Source: Aeromicrobium yanjiei
GTDB taxonomy: Bacteria > Actinomycetota > Actinomycetes > Propionibacteriales > Nocardioidaceae
DNA length: 64,000 bases
Direction: 5' to 3'
Assembly (NCBI RefSeq): GCF_009649075.1
Contig: NZ_CP045737.1
Coordinates: 124,001-188,000, forward strand
Under the pieces are notes generated by a model. The model saw nothing but the letters and a program-made list of their open reading frames with translations, was not told where the DNA came from and searched no databases. Position numbers and translations under genes: made by a program. Shown here piece by piece: positions 33,553 to 40,986 of the stretch (its first letter is position 1; each line of letters opens with the position of its first letter).

Positions 33553-34929
33553 TCAAGTGATCTTCATCCGGTGGATGAGCCACTGGTTCTTGTTGGTGTG
33601 GATCAGCGCGTACTTGCGACGGCCGCCGAGCCCGCCGTCCTTGGTACCACTCAGGGTGGCAATGACCTCTCGAGCCTTCCACTTCTCGAGCTCGTACGTG
33701 CCGTGGTCCCAGATGGTGACCTCCCCACCTCCGTACTCGCCCTTCGGGATCGTTCCCTCGAAGGTCGCGTACGACAGGGGGTGGTCCTCGGTCTGCACCG
33801 CGAGATGATTCTTGCCGGTGTCGGTCGGGACGCCCTTCGGCAGGGCCCACGACACCAGGACGCCGTCGTGCTCGAGCCGGAAGTCCCAGTGCAGGCTGCT
33901 CGCGTGGTGCTCCTGGATCACGAAGGACCGGCCCTCGGAGGGCGCGGGGCGATCGGCCGGGACGGGCTCCGGGGTCTTGTCGGGATCGCGCATCGAGCGG
34001 TACGTCTCGAGGCGGTCCGGCTCGTCGGGATCGGCGGCGTGCTCGGACAGGTCGGCCATGGGGTCCTTGCGCCGCTTCATGCGGGCGACGACCTGGTCCA
34101 GCGTGAGCTGCTCCAGCGAGTCGGTCATCTCGCGCCACGTGCGGGGTACCGCGACGCGCGGCGTGGTGGTCCCGCGCAGCGAGTAGGGGGCGATCGTGGT
34201 CTTGTTGCCGTTGTTCTGGCTCCAGTCCACGAGCACCTTGCCGCCGCGCTCACTCTTGCGCATCGAGCTGACCACGAGATCGGGCAGCTCGGCCTCCAGC
34301 GCCTTGGCGACCTCCTTGGCGAAGGCGTTCATGTAGTCCGAGTCGTGCGAGCCGTCCAGCGGTGCGTAGAGGTGGATGCCCTTGCTGCCGCTCGTGACCG
34401 GGTACGTCGTGAGGTCGAGGTCGGCGAGCAGCTTCTTGGCGCGCTTGGCCACCTCGACGCACTCGGGCAGGCCGGCGCCGGGACCGGGGTCGAGGTCGAG
34501 CACGAACCGGTCGGGGTTCTGGGGCGTCCCGTCGCGGTCGACCCGCCACTGCGGGACGTGCAGCTCGAGCGCCGCGACCTGGCCGGCCCAGGCGAGCGCG
34601 GCCGCGTCCTCGAAGACGGGGTACGTGTTGACGTGCTCGCGGTGGTGGATCTCGACGCGGCGGATCCACGAGGGCGCGGAGTCGGGAAGGTTCTTCTCGA
34701 AGAACACGCTGCCGGGTGCACTGTCCGTGCCGACGCCGTCGACCCAGCGCTTGCGGGTCACGATGCGGCCCCGGATGTGCGGCAGCAGGTAGGGAGCGAT
34801 CTGCTGGTAGTAGGCGATGACGTCGGCCTTGGTCGTCCCGGTCTCGGGATAGATGACCTTGTCCGGATGCGTCAGACGCAGACGACGCCCAGCGACCGAC
34901 ACGGTGTCGGCGGCGCTGCTGCGGGCCAT
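33553..34929 (-). CDS. ligD: LigD-like NHEJ polymerase plus 3'-phosphoesterase, no ligase domain
   Basis: 458 residues holding two of the three LigD activities. The N-terminal archaeo-eukaryotic primase-type polymerase domain (about 10-290) shows RLTHPDKVIYPETG, the catalytic FVLDLDPGPG and TSGSKGIHLYAPL. After a linker, the C-terminal phosphoesterase domain (about 325-458) shows FVIQEHHASSLHWDFRLEH and PKGEYGGGEVTIWD. Mycobacterial LigD adds a ligase domain at the C terminus; here that activity is in the separate gene at 31372. It fills and cleans broken ends for joining with Ku. Promoter at 34975-34999. Confidence 0.93.
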   Translation of the reverse strand: MARSSAADTVSVAGRRLRLTHPDKVIYPETGTTKADVIAYYQQIAPYLLPHIRGRIVTRKRWVDGVGTDSAPGSVFFEKNLPDSAPSWIRRVEIHHREHVNTYPVFEDAAALAWAGQVAALELHVPQWRVDRDGTPQNPDRFVLDLDPGPGAGLPECVEVAKRAKKLLADLDLTTYPVTSGSKGIHLYAPLDGSHDSDYMNAFAKEVAKALEAELPDLVVSSMRKSERGGKVLVDWSQNNGNKTTIAPYSLRGTTTPRVAVPRTWREMTDSLEQLTLDQVVARMKRRKDPMADLSEHAADPDEPDRLETYRSMRDPDKTPEPVPADRPAPSEGRSFVIQEHHASSLHWDFRLEHDGVLVSWALPKGVPTDTGKNHLAVQTEDHPLSYATFEGTIPKGEYGGGEVTIWDHGTYELEKWKAREVIATLSGTKDGGLGGRRKYALIHTNKNQWLIHRMKIT

Positions 34930-34974
34930 CGGGGTCCTTTCGCCGTCGGGTCGCTCCCTCCGGGCGCGGGACGC

Positions 34975-34999
34975 GTACCCGATCGCGGACGGGTGAAAC
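34975..34999 (-). promoter_or_regulatory. SigB/SigF-type promoter of ligD
   Basis: Minus strand GTTT-N15-GGGTAC: -35 at 34999-34996, -10 at 34980-34975, 46 nt upstream of the ligD ATG. It is a full match to the SigB/SigF consensus with the same 15-nt spacer as the other two local promoters. Confidence 0.78.
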
Positions 35000-35028
35000 A
35001 GCCCGAACGGGCTCCTTCGGGGGTGAAT

Positions 35029-35051
35029 AGTTCATGAGAACTAGATGAACT
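35029..35051. promoter_or_regulatory. Inverted repeat in the ligD-sigma intergenic region
   Basis: AGTTCAT (35029-35035) and ATGAACT (35045-35051) are perfect 7-bp arms around a 9-nt spacer in a local AT-rich patch. It could be an operator or part of the sigma gene's own promoter. A weak GGTT-N13-GGGCAC lies at about 35066-35088. Confidence 0.4.
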
Positions 35052-35159
35052 GGTCCTCTCCGACCGGTTCTGGCTTGCCAGCGGGCACCCATCGATGCCA
35101 TGGTGTGGTGGTCGGTTGAGCAACTAGCCGTACACGGATCGAGACCTCTGGGGGTCATC

Positions 35160-35957
35160 GTGAACTCTGCTCCCGTTACATCCAGCAACTCCGCGTCGTC
35201 CAGCTCCCACGAGCAGTCGGACGACACCGCGGCACTCATCGAAGCAGCTGCTTCGGCCGGACCGGCCGAGCGCGCAGCACTCGAGGACGAGGTCGTCCGT
35301 CGACACCTCGGCCTCGCGCGCCACCTGGCCGGCCGCTATGCCGGTCGGGGCATCGACCGCGAGGACCTCGTGCAGGTCGCCAACTTCGCCCTGGTGAAGT
35401 CGATCCGCGGCTTCCGTCACGACCGGGGAGAGTTCGTCCCCTTCGCGACGGTGACGATCCTCGGTGAGATCAAGAAGCACTTCCGGGACCACGGCTGGGG
35501 CGTTCGTCCCCCGCGGCGGATCCAGCAGCTGCAGGCCGACATCTCCTCCGCCTCCGAGCGCATCTTCCACGCCGAGGGCCACGCGCCCGACGCCGCGCAG
35601 ATCGCTGCGGAGCTCGGTGCGGACCTGGCCGACGTCAACGAGGCCATGGCCGCACGCGGCTGCTTCTCCCCGACGTCGCTGGACCAGCCGGTCCGCGACG
35701 GCGGACAGCCGCTCGGTGAGACCCTGCGGTGGGACGAGTCGGCATTCTCGTTCATCGACGACTGGGTCACGGTCGGCCCGTTGTGCCGCGATCTCGCCGA
35801 CGACGAGCGCGAGCTCATCCGGCTGCGATTCGTGGAGGACAAGACCCAGCAGGAGATCGCCGATCTCGTCGGCGTGAGCCAGATGCAGGTGTCCCGCCGG
35901 CTGGCCAAGCTGCTGGACCAGCTGCGTACCAAGGCCGCAGTCGCCGACGTCGCTTGA
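35160..35957 (+). CDS. RNA polymerase sigma factor, SigB/SigF/SigG stress type
   Basis: 265-residue alternative sigma factor. Region 2 (RRHLGLARHLAGRYAGRGIDREDL, then FVPFATVTILGEIKKHFRD and WGVRPPRRIQQLQ) and region 4 (LIRLRFVEDKTQQEIADLVGVSQMQVSRRLAKLL) match the SigB/SigF class, normally held by an RsbW-type anti-sigma kinase. GTG at 35160 follows a gggggtcatc ribosome site; the frame's earlier ATG at 35100 lacks one. Three flanking genes have promoters of the form this class reads. It diverges from ligD. Confidence 0.92.
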   Translation: MNSAPVTSSNSASSSSHEQSDDTAALIEAAASAGPAERAALEDEVVRRHLGLARHLAGRYAGRGIDREDLVQVANFALVKSIRGFRHDRGEFVPFATVTILGEIKKHFRDHGWGVRPPRRIQQLQADISSASERIFHAEGHAPDAAQIAAELGADLADVNEAMAARGCFSPTSLDQPVRDGGQPLGETLRWDESAFSFIDDWVTVGPLCRDLADDERELIRLRFVEDKTQQEIADLVGVSQMQVSRRLAKLLDQLRTKAAVADVA

Positions 35958-35969
35958 TCGCACGTCCTC

Positions 35970-36008
35970 GCAGCTGGCCCCGGGCGTGATTCGCCCGGGG
36001 CCAGCTGC
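35970..36008. terminator. Terminator of the sigma factor gene
   Basis: Perfect 17-bp stem, arms 35970-35986 and 35992-36008, loop TGATT, starting 12 nt after the sigma stop and before the converging gene at 36127. Confidence 0.9.
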
Positions 36009-36126
36009 GTTGATAGGGTCGTACGTACCGGTTCAGCAGCAGCCGATCGCTCTGTGGACCCGGAAAGGCATCGCTCCTATGGCTCGCACCCCCGTGGTGA
36101 CCCGGCCGGACATCGTCCGTGCCTGC

Positions 36127-36642
36127 TCAGGACGTGCCGCGTTGCCAGCCGGGCTCGAAGGTGCGCTCCGCGAACGACGGCGCGGAGGTCCACACGACCT
36201 GGTTGCCCACCTCGTCCGCGATCGTCAGGGCGAGGTCCTTCGGCGCGGGCGCGGACTGCACGACCGGCTCCCCGAGCACCGTCTCCATGCGGGGCTCCAG
36301 CGGCGCGTGCCAGATGAGGGAGACGTCGTGCTTGTCCCCGCACTGGCGGCACAGCTCCACCAGCCGGTCCGACGTCGCCTCGTCGGCGGGCTTCTCGCAC
36401 ACGGCCACGACGTGGGCGGCGGGCGAATCGACATGCACGAGGTCGCGGAACGCCTGCTCGCCGGCCATGGTGTCGAGGCGGACGACTGCGTTGGTCGTGC
36501 TCGTCAGCCAGCCGAGCGCCGTGGTCACGGCGTGCGTGCTGCAGCCGCGCCGGTCGAGCTCGTGGGCGAGAGCCAGGCCGAGGGCGTCACGTACCCCGAA
36601 CACGGTCACGGTGGGGCCCGCGGAGTGCAAGTCGGTGGTCAC
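36127..36642 (-). CDS. Hypothetical protein behind a stress-type promoter
   Basis: 171 residues, not assigned to a family. The N terminus (TVTVFGVRDALGLALAHELDRRG) reads like a Rossmann-type strand-loop-helix without a strict glycine motif; a central ELCRQCGDKHDVSLIWHAPLEP segment follows. It has its own SigB/SigF-type promoter at 36712-36736 and ends near the sigma gene terminator, so a general-stress protein is the natural guess. Confidence 0.7.
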   Translation of the reverse strand: MTTDLHSAGPTVTVFGVRDALGLALAHELDRRGCSTHAVTTALGWLTSTTNAVVRLDTMAGEQAFRDLVHVDSPAAHVVAVCEKPADEATSDRLVELCRQCGDKHDVSLIWHAPLEPRMETVLGEPVVQSAPAPKDLALTIADEVGNQVVWTSAPSFAERTFEPGWQRGTS

Positions 36643-36711
36643 GCGGTCGTCCCTTCGGGTCGGAGGGCGAGGCGGGGAACGGCGCCTGCCGAGTTCGTCA
36701 ACGGGCGTGGC

Positions 36712-36736
36712 GTACCCCCGCGGACCGCGAACAAAC
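36712..36736 (-). promoter_or_regulatory. SigB/SigF-type promoter of the 171-aa gene
   Basis: Minus strand GTTT-N15-GGGTAC: -35 at 36736-36733, -10 at 36717-36712, leading to ATG at 36642 with a leader of about 60 nt. Same spacing and -10 as the ligase and ligD promoters. Confidence 0.78.
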
Positions 36737-36818
36737 CGTCAGTAGGTCGTGACCTGTATTTTCATCTGGTGCTGTGGTTGTCTTGACCGGCATCTCGAAA
36801 CCCCTGAGGAGCTCATCC

Positions 36819-37532
36819 GTGGACAGCTCGACGTTCTTCGCGCAGATGGCACTGGACCTGCACGACGAGCCCAATGCCGAGCGTACGATCGAGCGGATCG
36901 CGGAGTACGCCCAGGTCGCCACCGGCTGCGACGACGCCGGCATCATGCTCGTGCACGCGCGCAACCAGATCGAGACCGCCGCCGCGACGTCCAGCCGCGT
37001 CGGTGAGTCCCACAACCTGCAGATCATCCACGACGAGGGACCGTGCCTCGACGCGATCGACGGCGAGGCTCACTACTCCTCCTCCGACGTGGCCCGCGAC
37101 CCCCGCTGGCAGAAGTGGGGGCCCTCGGTTGCCGAGCTGGGCATCCGCAGCGTCCTGAGCGTGCGCCTGGAGACGCGGTCACGCCGTTACGGCTCGCTCA
37201 ACCTGTACGCCGAGCGGGTGGACGCATTCGACGACGACGACCTGGCCGTCGCGACCGTCTTCGTGCGTCACGCGTCGGTGGCGTTGGCCAATGCGCACAA
37301 CGAGGAGGGCCTGCAGCTCGCGATCGACGCGCGCAAGCTCATCGGCCAGGCGCAGGGCATCCTCATGGAACGCTTCGACATCGACGCCGACCGGGCCTTT
37401 GAGTTCCTGCGCCGCCAGTCGCAGACCCACAACGTCAAGCTCCGCTACGTCGCGGAGTGGGTCGTGCAGCACCGTGGCTCGCCCGATGCGACCTTCTCCG
37501 GTCCCGTCCCCGACGGCGTCGCGGGCCGCTAG
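36819..37532 (+). CDS. GAF-ANTAR transcription antitermination regulator
   Basis: 237 residues: an N-terminal GAF sensor (IAEYAQVATGCDDAGIMLV, DEGPCLDAI, SVLSVRLETRSRRYGSLNLY) and a C-terminal ANTAR domain (LIGQAQGILMERFDIDADRAF, then LRYVAEWVV), an RNA-binding helix set that blocks termination. GTG at 36819 is preferred because gaggag lies upstream; GTG at 36774 is longer. Its stop interlocks with the ku stop in CTAG. It may act on nearby leader hairpins, but no specific target was found. Confidence 0.9.
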   Translation: MDSSTFFAQMALDLHDEPNAERTIERIAEYAQVATGCDDAGIMLVHARNQIETAAATSSRVGESHNLQIIHDEGPCLDAIDGEAHYSSSDVARDPRWQKWGPSVAELGIRSVLSVRLETRSRRYGSLNLYAERVDAFDDDDLAVATVFVRHASVALANAHNEEGLQLAIDARKLIGQAQGILMERFDIDADRAFEFLRRQSQTHNVKLRYVAEWVVQHRGSPDATFSGPVPDGVAGR

Positions 37533-38476
37533 CTCGCCTTCTTGGCCTTTTTCCTGGCCGGGGCCTTCTTGGCTGCCGGCTTCTTCGCTGCGGGCTTCTT
37601 GGCGGCGGCCTTCTTCGCGGCCGGCTTCTTGGCAGGAGCCTCGTCGTCGTCCGCGTCGTCGTCCTTGGCTGCGGCCTTCTTGGCGGGCGCGGACTTCTTC
37701 TTGTCGATGCTGCGCTTGAGCGCCTCCATCAGGTCGACGACCTCGGCATCCTCACCCTCGTCGTCGCTGACGCCGAACGTCGCGTCCGTGTCGAGCGCGT
37801 CGCCCTCCTTGAGCTTGGCCTCCACGAGGGTGCGCAGCTGCTCCTGGTAGTCGTCGGTGAACGCGGCGCTGTCGAAGTCGCCGGCCAGGGACTCCACCAG
37901 CTGCGCGGCCATGTCGCGCTCCTTCTCGCTGATCCGCGGGGTCTCGTTGAGCACGTCGAAGGCCGGCGAACGCACCTCGTCGTCCCACAGCAGCGTCTGC
38001 AGCAGCAGGACGTCGCCGCGTACGCGCAAGGCGGCCAGGCGGGTCTTCTGCCGCAGCGCGAACCGGACGATCGCGGTGCGGTCGGAGTCCTCGAGCGCGC
38101 GACGCAGCAGCGTGTACTGCTTGAGGGTCTTGCCCTCGGGCTCGAGGTAGTAGCTCTTGTCCAGGCGCAGGAGGTCGACCTGGTCGGCCGGCACGAACTC
38201 GACGACCTCGATCTCGTGGTTGCGCTCGGCCGGCAGCGACTTGAGGTCCTTCTCGGTCAGCACGACGGTCTGCTCGCCGTCGTCGTAGGCCTTGTCGATG
38301 TCGCCGTACGCGACGACCTCGCCGCACACCTCGCAGCGCCGCTGGTAGCGGATGCGGCCGCCGTCCTTGGAGTGGACCTGGTGCAACGGGACGTCGTGGC
38401 TCTCGGTCGCGCTGTAGACCTTCACCGGCACGCTGACCAGCCCGAAGCTGATCGCGCCCTTCCAGATGGATCGCAT
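37529..38476 (-). CDS. ku: Ku DNA-end-binding protein
   Basis: 315-residue bacterial Ku homodimer subunit that rings broken DNA ends and recruits LigD. It begins MRSIWKGAISFGLVSVPVK, has the YQRRCEVCGEVV segment and the core LRRALEDSDRTAIVRFALRQ. The tail from about residue 255 is a Lys/Ala/Pro repeat of the PAKK/AAKK type, like DNA-binding tails of other actinobacterial Ku proteins. ATG at 38476 excludes upstream array sequence. No SigB-type promoter precedes it; the gap upstream holds mini-array D. Confidence 0.96.
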   Translation of the reverse strand: MRSIWKGAISFGLVSVPVKVYSATESHDVPLHQVHSKDGGRIRYQRRCEVCGEVVAYGDIDKAYDDGEQTVVLTEKDLKSLPAERNHEIEVVEFVPADQVDLLRLDKSYYLEPEGKTLKQYTLLRRALEDSDRTAIVRFALRQKTRLAALRVRGDVLLLQTLLWDDEVRSPAFDVLNETPRISEKERDMAAQLVESLAGDFDSAAFTDDYQEQLRTLVEAKLKEGDALDTDATFGVSDDEGEDAEVVDLMEALKRSIDKKKSAPAKKAAAKDDDADDDEAPAKKPAAKKAAAKKPAAKKPAAKKAPARKKAKKAS

Positions 38477-38517
38477 GGGGTCATTAGACCGCGTCTTGCG
38501 CAGTTCCCGCACCTCGG

Positions 38518-38668
38518 CGGTGCTTCTGCCACCGTTTGAGCCGGGCGCGGTGCTTCTGCCTCCGTTTGGCCCGGGCGCGGTGCTTCTGCCACCGTTTGAG
38601 GCCGATTCGCGGCCCAGAAGGTGGAGGATCCACCGCGCCCCCGGAAACGGTGGCAGAAGCACCGCGCC
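38518..38668. repeat. Mini-array D: three 30-bp forward units and inverted copies
   Basis: Three tandem 30-bp units (38518, 38548, 38578) with core CGGTGCTTCTGCCACCGTTT face a clear inverted copy (38643-38668, core GGTGGCAGAAGCACCG) and a partial one (38617-38639). It lies 3' of the acyltransferase gene and 5' of ku. Against array B the 16-bp core differs at only a few bases, the best cross-locus similarity among these arrays. Confidence 0.88.
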
Positions 38669-38681
38669 TGAGGGGGACGGG

Positions 38682-39422
38682 TCAGCGGGGGAAGAAGCGC
38701 AGGCGGCGTCGGGGTGGGGCGGGCTCGGCCGGCTTCGGGATCTCGACGAACCCCGGGTCGTACGTCTCGAGGCCGTCGGCGATGCGCGTACGCAGCTGGG
38801 CGGCCGCCGCGGCGGGATCGTCGTACGGGATGCCGCTCAGCTGGTTGGGGGAGTGCCGCCACCACTGCAGGGCCAGCAGCTCGTCGCGCAGGTCGGCCTC
38901 AACCCGCGGCCGGATCACCCTGGCCGGGACGCCGCCGGCGATCGAGTACGGCGGGATGTCCTTGGTGACGACGGCATTCGCGGCGACGATCGAGCCGTCG
39001 CCGATCGTCACGCCGCGCAGCACGACGACGTTGGCGCCGAGCCACACGTCGTTGCCGATCACGGCCAGGTCACCGCCCACGCTGCGGAACGACTGACGGC
39101 CGCCTGCCTCGGGGTCCACGACCTCGGTGGCGTCCGCGGACGGGTGCCAGCCCCACGTGGCCTTCTTGTACTGGAACGCGGACACGCTGAGCCAGCTCGT
39201 CGGGTGACCGGTCGCGCCCAGCAGGCTGCCGGGGCCGATCTCGCAGTAGCGACCGAGCGTCGCGGCCTGCACCTCGACCTCGCGGCCGAACTCGGTGAAG
39301 GCGCCGATGCGGGTGTCGGACCGGATCACGAACGCGCCGAGGAACCGGACCGGCGGCTCCACGAACAGCCGGGACCGGCCGATGCGCTGGACGTGCTGCG
39401 CCCCGCGGATGTGCTCGACCAT
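38682..39422 (-). CDS. Hexapeptide-repeat (CatB-related) O-acetyltransferase
   Basis: 246-residue left-handed beta-helix acyltransferase. Hexapeptide turns are visible ([22 protein letters not shown], then [34 protein letters not shown]), followed by [14 protein letters not shown]. The family moves acetyl from acetyl-CoA to a hydroxyl on sugars or antibiotics. It stands alone; the acceptor cannot be told. Confidence 0.85.
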   Translation of the reverse strand: MVEHIRGAQHVQRIGRSRLFVEPPVRFLGAFVIRSDTRIGAFTEFGREVEVQAATLGRYCEIGPGSLLGATGHPTSWLSVSAFQYKKATWGWHPSADATEVVDPEAGGRQSFRSVGGDLAVIGNDVWLGANVVVLRGVTIGDGSIVAANAVVTKDIPPYSIAGGVPARVIRPRVEADLRDELLALQWWRHSPNQLSGIPYDDPAAAAAQLRTRIADGLETYDPGFVEIPKPAEPAPPRRRLRFFPR

Positions 39423-39587
39423 CGTTCCCCCTGCTGATCGACTGAGTCCATGACCGGATGCCGCCTCAGGCTATCGAGTCCGGTTGCCGCCCCCCTCTCG
39501 GCGACCCCGTGTCGATCCCCCGGATGCGGGCTACGCTCGGGCCAGGCCTCGCCGACCTGCCGTCCTGGCCGACCCGAAGGAGCCCCC

Positions 39588-40940
39588 ATGAGCAGTCCTG
39601 CGTACCAGGTGACCGACCCGTCGACCGGTGAGGTCGTCGAGTCCTTCGATCCCGCGACCGATGCCGACATCGAGGCGGCCCTCGCCGCCTCCGCCGCGGC
39701 GTACGCGTCGTGGAAGGACGTGCCGATCGCCGATCGCGCCGTCGTCGTCAAACGCGTCGCGGCGCTGTTCGCCGAGCGCGCGGACGAGCTGGCCGCGATC
39801 GCGCAGACCGAGATGGGCAAGCCGGCCGGGGAGGGCGTGGAGGAGGCCGAGTTCTGCCAGGCGATCTTCGACTACTTCGCCGACGAGGGCCCGACGCTCG
39901 CGGCCGACCAGCCGATCAAGCCCATCTCCGGCGGCCGGGCCGTCGTGCAGAAGCTGCCGATCGGACCGCTGCTCGGCATCATGCCGTGGAACTTCCCGTT
40001 CTACCAGATCGCCCGCTTCGCAGCGCCCAACCTGATGCTGGGCAACACGATCGTCCTCAAGCACGCCGAGTCGGTGCCGCGCTCGGCGCTCGCGGTCGAG
40101 CAGATCATGAAGGACGCGGGCGTGCCCGAGGGTGCGTACGTCAACGTGTTCGCGACGCACGACCAGATCGAGACGATCATCGCCGATCCGCGGATCGCGG
40201 GCGTCTCCCTGACCGGCTCGGAGCGCGCGGGCGCGATCGTCGCGGCGCTGGCGGGCAAGAACCTCAAGAAGTGCGTGCTCGAGCTCGGCGGCTCCGATCC
40301 GATGGTCGTGCTCGACACCGACGACCTCGACGCGGTCGCGGGCGACGCGTGGGACTTCCGCATGTACAACACCGGCCAGGCCTGCAACTCCAACAAGCGC
40401 ATGATCGTCATGGACGACCTGTTCGACGACTTCGTCGGCCGGCTGACCGAGAAGGCGCGCTCGCTGGAGTCGTTCTCGCCGCTGTCGTCGCGCAAGGCCG
40501 CCGAGACCCTCGCCGAGCAGGTGCAGGACGCGGTCGACAAGGGTGCGACGCTGCACGCGGGCGGCACGCTCAGCGACGGACCGGACGCCCACTACGCCCC
40601 GGCCGTGCTGACCGGGGTGACCCCCGACATGCGGGCGTACTCCGAAGAGCTGTTCGGCCCCGTCGCCGTCGTCTACAAGGTCGGCTCGGACGAGGAGGCG
40701 CTCGCGCTCGCGAACGACACGACGTACGGACTGGGCGGCTCGGTCTTCAGCGCCGACCCGGCCCGCGCGGAGAGGCTTGCGCAGCGCCTCGAGGTGGGCA
40801 TGGCCAACGTCAACTCGACCGCCGGCGAGGGCGCCGAGATCCCGTTCGGCGGCGTGAAGCGCTCGGGCTTCGGCCGCGAGCTCGGGCCGCTCGGCATGGA
40901 CGAGTTCGTCAACAAGCGCATGTTCTACATCGCCGACTGA
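39588..40940 (+). CDS. NAD(P)-dependent succinate-semialdehyde dehydrogenase
   Basis: 450-residue aldehyde dehydrogenase of the SSADH type. Nucleotide-site MPWNFPFYQIARF, catalytic Glu region LELGGSDPMVVL and catalytic Cys in NTGQACNSNKRM. ATG at 39588 follows gaaggagccccc; the longer frame starts in non-coding sequence. It converges on gabD, another aldehyde dehydrogenase, with one terminator between them. Confidence 0.92.
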   Translation: MSSPAYQVTDPSTGEVVESFDPATDADIEAALAASAAAYASWKDVPIADRAVVVKRVAALFAERADELAAIAQTEMGKPAGEGVEEAEFCQAIFDYFADEGPTLAADQPIKPISGGRAVVQKLPIGPLLGIMPWNFPFYQIARFAAPNLMLGNTIVLKHAESVPRSALAVEQIMKDAGVPEGAYVNVFATHDQIETIIADPRIAGVSLTGSERAGAIVAALAGKNLKKCVLELGGSDPMVVLDTDDLDAVAGDAWDFRMYNTGQACNSNKRMIVMDDLFDDFVGRLTEKARSLESFSPLSSRKAAETLAEQVQDAVDKGATLHAGGTLSDGPDAHYAPAVLTGVTPDMRAYSEELFGPVAVVYKVGSDEEALALANDTTYGLGGSVFSADPARAERLAQRLEVGMANVNSTAGEGAEIPFGGVKRSGFGRELGPLGMDEFVNKRMFYIAD

Positions 40941-40948
40941 CCCCGCCG

Positions 40949-40981
40949 GTCCCGCTGGGCGCGCGTGCGCCCAGCGGGGAC
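40949..40981. terminator. Bidirectional terminator between two aldehyde dehydrogenase genes
   Basis: Inverted repeat of 14 bp with one bulged G (GTCCCGCTGGGCGC and its complement) around a short GCGT loop, between the stops at 40940 and 40987. Confidence 0.85.
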
Positions 40982-40986
40982 GTGAG

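Noticed and set aside
35066-35088. Candidate autoregulatory promoter of the sigma gene (GGTT-N13-GGGCAC)
   Set aside because: Spacing is 13 rather than 15 and the -10 has a mismatch at the key position; kept only as a remark.
36079-36786. Plus-strand frame starting MARTPVVTRPDIVRA, antisense to the 171-aa gene
   Set aside because: Only the first ~15 codons look protein-like; the rest is Arg/Gly/Val-rich shadow sequence, while the minus-strand gene has a promoter and normal composition. A broken gene start remains possible.
38518-38668. Decapeptide repeat (GAVLLPPFEP type) read from array D
   Set aside because: The 30-bp period keeps the frame by arithmetic only; sister arrays with 28- and 29-bp periods do not, and inverted copies break any protein.
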